A DNA stretch of 9,480 nucleotides, taken from contig JAEYRQ010000500.1 in assembly GCA_023435545.1 (NCBI GenBank), positions 1 to 9,480 of the forward strand, read 5' to 3'. Below the pieces are notes generated by a model. It was not told the DNA's origin and did no database searches. It saw nothing but the letters and a program-made list of their open reading frames with translations. This document shows positions 6,399 to 9,480 of the stretch, one piece after another. Position 1 is the first letter of the stretch, and every line of letters begins with the position of its first letter. Position numbers and translations under genes: made by a program. Source of the stretch: Pseudomonadota bacterium (GTDB taxonomy: Bacteria > Pseudomonadota > Alphaproteobacteria > Rhizobiales > Tepidamorphaceae).

Positions 6399-7145
6399 TC
6401 ACCGCCCGCCGCCGATATCGATCAGCGCCCCGCTGACATAGGACGCGGCGTCGCTCATCAGCCAGATCACCGTCTCCGCCACCTCCTCGGCCGTCCCCGG
6501 GCGGCCGAGAGGCACGCCGCCGACCAGTTCGCCAAGCCGGTTCGTCTTGCCGGTATCCGCGTGGATGTCGGTGTCGATCAGCCCGGGCCGCACGGCGTTG
6601 ACCCGGATGCCGTCCGGGCCGAGTTCCTTGGCGAGGCCAAGCGTCATGGCGTCCACCGCCCCCTTCGAGCCGGCGTAGTCGATGAATTCGTTCGGACTGC
6701 CGAGCCTTGCTGCCGCCGACGACATGTTGACCAGAGAGCCGCCGCGCCCGCCCCGCTTCGCCGACAGGCGCCGGGCGCTCTCTCGGGCGACCAGCCAGGC
6801 GCCGTGGACGTTGACGTCGAAGACGCGCCGCGCGAGGGCGGGATCGGTGTCCGCGATCTTGAGCGCCACGTGCAGCACGCCGGCATTGCTGAACACGCCG
6901 TCGAGCGAGCCGAACGCCTTCTCCGTCGCCTCGAACATCGCCGCCACGTCGGACTCCCGCGAGACGTCCCCGCCGATCGCGATCGCCCGGCCCCCGGCCG
7001 CCTCGACGGCGGCGACGACCTCCGCCGCCTTGGCGGCATTGCCGGCGTAGTTGACGCCGACCGACCAGCCGCGCGCGCCTGCCAGCCGCGCCGTCGCCGC
7101 CCCGATTCCGCGGCTTGCACCGGTGATGAGGATCGTTTTCGCCAT
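6399..7145 (-). CDS. SDR family oxidoreductase, YgfF-like
   Basis: This 248-residue classical short-chain dehydrogenase/reductase carries TGASRGIG at residues 8-15, Asn112, Ser143 in NMSS, Tyr157 and Lys161 (YAGSK). The usual NNAG is changed to SNAG (86-89), a mild deviation next to the cofactor. The segments GGRGGSLVNMSSAAARLGSP, EFIDYAGSKGAVD and the C-terminal SDAASYVSGALIDIGGGR closely resemble E. coli YgfF, annotated as a probable glucose-1-dehydrogenase-like enzyme of unproven substrate. The Asn-Tyr pair after the second strand (32-33) is common in NADPH-using members. The start at 7145 has AGGGA at suitable spacing. It lies 59 nt downstream of the GS-like gene on the same strand, so it may act on a product of that pathway. 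Its substrate remains unknown. Confidence 0.94.
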   Translation of the reverse strand: MAKTILITGASRGIGAATARLAGARGWSVGVNYAGNAAKAAEVVAAVEAAGGRAIAIGGDVSRESDVAAMFEATEKAFGSLDGVFSNAGVLHVALKIADTDPALARRVFDVNVHGAWLVARESARRLSAKRGGRGGSLVNMSSAAARLGSPNEFIDYAGSKGAVDAMTLGLAKELGPDGIRVNAVRPGLIDTDIHADTGKTNRLGELVGGVPLGRPGTAEEVAETVIWLMSDAASYVSGALIDIGGGR

Positions 7146-7204
7146 GTCGGTTTCCCTGTTGATCGAGGCTGGTCAGCTGCAATTGCGGCCACGGCGCCTG
7201 CGGG

Positions 7205-8566
7205 TCATGCCGTCCGCAGATACCACGCGATGTCGACGTCCGGCACCAGAGCGGCGATGCGGTCGGCCTCCGCGCGCTTGATCGCCGAATAGACCCGCAG
7301 GAAATCCGCGCCGAGATAATCTGCGAGAAACGCCGACCGCGCCGTCTCCTCGACCGCTGCCGCCCAGCCCGCGGGAAAGTCGGGCCGGATCGTCTCGTAG
7401 CCGTTGCCGGTGACCGGCGGCCCCGGATCGATCTCCTCGGTGATGCCCTTGTGCATGCCGGCGAGGACGGCGCCCAGCGCCAGATACGGATTGGCGTCGG
7501 CGCCGGCGACCCGGTGCTCGAAGTGCCGCGTTTCGGGCCGCCCCCGGGTTACCCTGAGCGGCGCCGTGCGGTTGTCGATCCCCCATCCCGGTCCGACGGG
7601 CGCGTAGCTGCCGGCCCGGAACCGGCGCCAGGAATTGGCGTTCGGCGCGAGGATCGCCATGGATTCGCGCATCGTCGCCATCAGCCCGCCGAGCGAATGT
7701 AGCAGCGGACCCGGCGGGATTTCGCCCTCGCCGGCGAAGATGTTGGCGCCGTCCCTATCGGCGAGGCTGACATGGACGTGCAGGCCCGAGCCGGAATGCT
7801 CCGCGTAGGGCTTGGCCATGAAGGTCGCCGCCAGGCCGTGACGCTCCGCCGTGCCCTTGATCAGCCGCTTCAGCAGAATGGCGTCGTCGGCCGCGCGCAT
7901 CGCGTCGGCGCGGTGACGCAGCACCACCTCGAACTGGCCGGGCGCGTATTCGGCGATCAGCGTGCGGGCCGGCAAGCCCATCACCTCGGCGCCGGCATAG
8001 ATATCGTCGAATACCGCTGCGAAGTCCGCCAGGTCGTCGATGTGGCAGGCCTGCAGGTCGCGCTGCGGCCAGCCGGTCTGGCCGGAGGGCGGCTCCAGCC
8101 GGCCGGCCTGGGCCTCAGCCCGGTCGACCAGGTAGAATTCCAGCTCGATCGCCGCGACCGGCGTCAGCCCCATGTCGGCGAAGCGGCCGACGACGCGCGC
8201 CAGCGCCTGGCGGGGGTCGGCGTGCATCGGCCGTCCGTCCCGCTCCACCGCGGTCATCAGCATCAGCGCGGAGGGTGTCGGACGCCACGGCGCGGGAGTC
8301 AGTGTTCCTGGAACCGGCAGCAGCAGCCGGTCGGCATCGCCGTCCTCCCACAACAGGCCCGCCTCCTCGACGTCGCGGCCGGTGATGTCGAGACCGAAGA
8401 TCGAACCGGGCAGCGGCCGCCCGTCTGTGAAGGCCGCCTCAAGCTCCTCGCGACGCAGGATCTTGCCGCGGGCCACTCCGCTCGCATCGGTCAGGAAGGC
8501 TTCGATCTGACGAATGTCCGGATGGGCGGCGAGGAAGCGCCGTGCTTCGTCGGCGGGGTCGGTCAT
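7205..8566 (-). CDS. glutamine synthetase-like gamma-glutamyl-amine ligase (PuuA/GlnA3-4 type)
   Basis: This 453-residue cytoplasmic enzyme has the type I glutamine synthetase fold and probably couples glutamate to an amine using ATP. Metal and glutamate ligands are in place: Glu141 and Glu143 in IELEFYL, Glu206 and Glu213 in AEYAPGQFEV, His263 in GSGLHVHVSL, and Glu350 with Arg352 in HFEHR. NRTAPLR (332-338) corresponds to the conserved NRSASIR of true GS. By hand alignment the ammonium-handling residues Asp50 and Glu327 of the Salmonella enzyme become Leu52 and Tyr321, and no adenylylation-site NLYDLP motif is seen. That fits gamma-glutamyl-polyamine or -monoamine synthetases rather than ammonia assimilation. 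The chosen ATG has GGAG 10 nt upstream; the open frame beyond it overlaps the nuclease gene in another frame. No other putrescine-pathway genes (puuB, puuC, puuD) are in the window. Confidence 0.9.
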   Translation of the reverse strand: MTDPADEARRFLAAHPDIRQIEAFLTDASGVARGKILRREELEAAFTDGRPLPGSIFGLDITGRDVEEAGLLWEDGDADRLLLPVPGTLTPAPWRPTPSALMLMTAVERDGRPMHADPRQALARVVGRFADMGLTPVAAIELEFYLVDRAEAQAGRLEPPSGQTGWPQRDLQACHIDDLADFAAVFDDIYAGAEVMGLPARTLIAEYAPGQFEVVLRHRADAMRAADDAILLKRLIKGTAERHGLAATFMAKPYAEHSGSGLHVHVSLADRDGANIFAGEGEIPPGPLLHSLGGLMATMRESMAILAPNANSWRRFRAGSYAPVGPGWGIDNRTAPLRVTRGRPETRHFEHRVAGADANPYLALGAVLAGMHKGITEEIDPGPPVTGNGYETIRPDFPAGWAAAVEETARSAFLADYLGADFLRVYSAIKRAEADRIAALVPDVDIAWYLRTA

Positions 8567-8649
8567 GCGGAGGCTGCTCCGGCGGGATCGTCGCGCTTGG
8601 TAATCGAGCCGCGACGCGGCGTAAAGCCCGGAGCCGTGCAGGGAGAAGG

Positions 8650-9126
8650 CTAGAGCAGGTCGTCGCCCAGCCGCAGTCCGGGATCGGCTAGGCCGTGCAG
8701 CCGGGCTGCCGCGAGCCGTGCGAAGCGGATCGTCATCGCCTTGCGCGTCGCAGCCGCCATACGGTGCTCGGGCGCCTCGCGCAGGATCTCCGCCCCGTAG
8801 CCGTCGGCGCAGATGAAGCCGGTATCGGCGGGGAAGATGCCGATGTCGAGGTCCGGCGGGGCGGCGAAGAACAGCCGGTCGCAGTGCAGCCGGTAGTCCG
8901 GCCACTTCGCGTCGACCCGGAGGTCCTGGACGCTCGACTTGATCTCGACGATCCACACCTCGCCGGTCGCGCCGAGCGCGACGATGTCGGCGCGTCGCCC
9001 CGAGGCGAGCGGCATCTCGGTCACGATCGTCAGGCCGAGCGCGCGCAACAGCCGCCCCGTCCCGCGCTGCACGGTCAGCGCGGTTTCCGATTGCCTGCCG
9101 TCGATGAGGACAGAGGGGCCGATCAT
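8650..9126 (-). CDS. mmcB: MmcB family DNA repair protein (PD-(D/E)XK nuclease fold)
   Basis: This 158-residue protein matches MmcB of alphaproteobacteria as I know it. After a helical start comes GRRADIVALGATGEVWIVEIKSS (43-65), holding the PD-(D/E)XK residues Asp47, Glu61 and Lys63. Then follow DLRVDAKWPDYRLHCDRLFFA, a segment ending in FICADGYGAEILRE, and a C-terminal helix with RKAMTIRFARLAAARLHGLAD. In Caulobacter mmcB is a LexA-regulated gene needed for tolerance of mitomycin C and for damage-induced mutagenesis; catalysis has not been firmly shown to my knowledge. The start at 9126 lies 10 nt after the cytochrome stop, with GGAG 12 nt upstream, a long spacing, so the exact start is less sure than the gene. 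I find no GTTC-N7-GTTC box in the visible sequence upstream, so expression probably depends on the promoter beyond the cytochrome gene. Confidence 0.9.
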   Translation of the reverse strand: MIGPSVLIDGRQSETALTVQRGTGRLLRALGLTIVTEMPLASGRRADIVALGATGEVWIVEIKSSVQDLRVDAKWPDYRLHCDRLFFAAPPDLDIGIFPADTGFICADGYGAEILREAPEHRMAAATRKAMTIRFARLAAARLHGLADPGLRLGDDLL

Positions 9127-9136
9127 GCTGGGCCGG

Positions 9137-9463
9137 TCACTCCTGTATCGTCTCCAGATAGGCGAGGATCGCCTCGATCTGATCCGGGTCGAACACGAAT
9201 TCCGGCATCTGGACGGTGGAATGGCCGACGACGATTCCTTCCGCCAGGGCCTCTTCGAGGTACTCGAGCGGCCAGCGCGACGCGAAGGTCCGGAACGGCG
9301 GCGCAGCCGGGTCTGTGCTGTCGCCGACGGTGCCGACCGCATGGCAGCGCGAACAGTTTTCGGTGACGATCGACCGGCCAGCCTCGACGACGTCATTTGC
9401 CATCGCCGGCGCGGTGACGGCACCCAGAATGACTGCGAATATGCCCGCAAGTGTGTATCTCAC
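9137..9463 (-). CDS. small secreted c-type cytochrome
   Basis: This is a 108-residue class I cytochrome c that carries electrons in the periplasm. A signal peptide covers about residues 1-22 (cleavage likely after AMA). The haem site CSRCH is at 37-41 and the probable distal ligand Met86 lies in QMPEFVF. Helix-forming sequence ends the protein (DQIEAILAYLETIQE). The size and the MP-x-F motif fit small monohaem cytochromes of alphaproteobacteria; the redox partner is not evident. The start codon is GTG at 9463, supported by GGAGGAGG 9 nt upstream. It is the first gene of the visible minus-strand run, and its promoter lies outside the window. The DNA-repair gene mmcB starts 10 nt after its stop, a close spacing that suggests a shared transcript. 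Confidence 0.93.
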   Translation of the reverse strand: MRYTLAGIFAVILGAVTAPAMANDVVEAGRSIVTENCSRCHAVGTVGDSTDPAAPPFRTFASRWPLEYLEEALAEGIVVGHSTVQMPEFVFDPDQIEAILAYLETIQE

Positions 9464-9470
9464 GGTGTCC

Positions 9471-9480
9471 CCTCCTCCAA
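9471..9480 (-). promoter_or_regulatory. strong ribosome binding site fixing the GTG start of the cytochrome gene
   Basis: Read on the minus strand, TTGGAGGAGG ends 7 nt before GTG at 9463. The purine-rich match is strong enough to accept the non-ATG start, and no ATG follows before the signal peptide's hydrophobic core. Confidence 0.75.

Noticed and set aside
7174..7185. Palindrome GCAATTGC next to CAGCTG in the gap between the GS-like and SDR genes
   Set aside because: Short palindromes of 6-8 bp are common and this one has no promoter or terminator around it.
8567..8649. CCGCG-T-CGCGG inverted repeat as a terminator after mmcB
   Set aside because: The loop is too small for that pairing, the longest allowed stem is about 5 bp, and there is no T-run.
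8567..8956. N-terminal extension of the GS-like frame by about 130 codons
   Set aside because: It overlaps the well-supported mmcB gene in another frame, is Arg/Pro/Gly-rich and does not resemble a GS N-terminus; the ATG at 8566 gives the family's normal length.

Overview
This window is a densely packed, GC-rich stretch of bacterial chromosome. It most likely comes from an alphaproteobacterium, perhaps of the Hyphomicrobiales (Rhizobiales) type. The reasons are the strong GC bias of third codon positions, an MmcB-type nuclease (a family I know from alphaproteobacteria), a small rhizobia-like secreted protein, and a sequence matching the GAAC-N7-GAAC form of the alphaproteobacterial LexA box. 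The genus cannot be fixed from the sequence alone. I see no rRNA, tRNA, insertion sequence, CRISPR array, phage gene or plasmid function.

Layout, left to right. Positions 1-97 hold a GC-rich hairpin downstream of a minus-strand hypothetical gene (98-523). A divergent region follows, then a plus-strand SDR oxidoreductase (676-1446). This converges on a small minus-strand DUF4870/Tic20-like membrane protein (1515-1886), with a hairpin between them. A divergent control region (1887-2069) with repeats and a likely sigma70 promoter drives an acyl-CoA ligase of the AlkK/DmdB type (2070-3710). The ligase is followed after 9 nt by a TTG-started DUF1499 membrane protein (3720-4520), so the two look like one operon. 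They converge on a minus-strand MltB-family lytic transglycosylase (4543-5778). The next divergent region (5779-5986) carries an overlapping set of candidate operators. It separates the transglycosylase from a small secreted protein (5987-6322).

The right third is a run of four minus-strand genes, read from 9463 down to 6399: a small secreted c-type cytochrome, an MmcB-like PD-(D/E)XK nuclease, a glutamine-synthetase-like gamma-glutamyl-amine ligase, and a YgfF-like SDR. Gaps are 10, 83 and 59 nt, so some or all may be co-transcribed.

Most genes are ordinary housekeeping or accessory metabolism. I do not see a clear new defence, mobile or biosynthetic system. The points most worth checking are the promoter/operator cluster before the transglycosylase gene, the GS-like enzyme whose ammonia-handling residues appear to be replaced, the repeats and palindrome before the acyl-CoA ligase, and the pairing of a cytochrome c gene with a DNA-repair nuclease gene.
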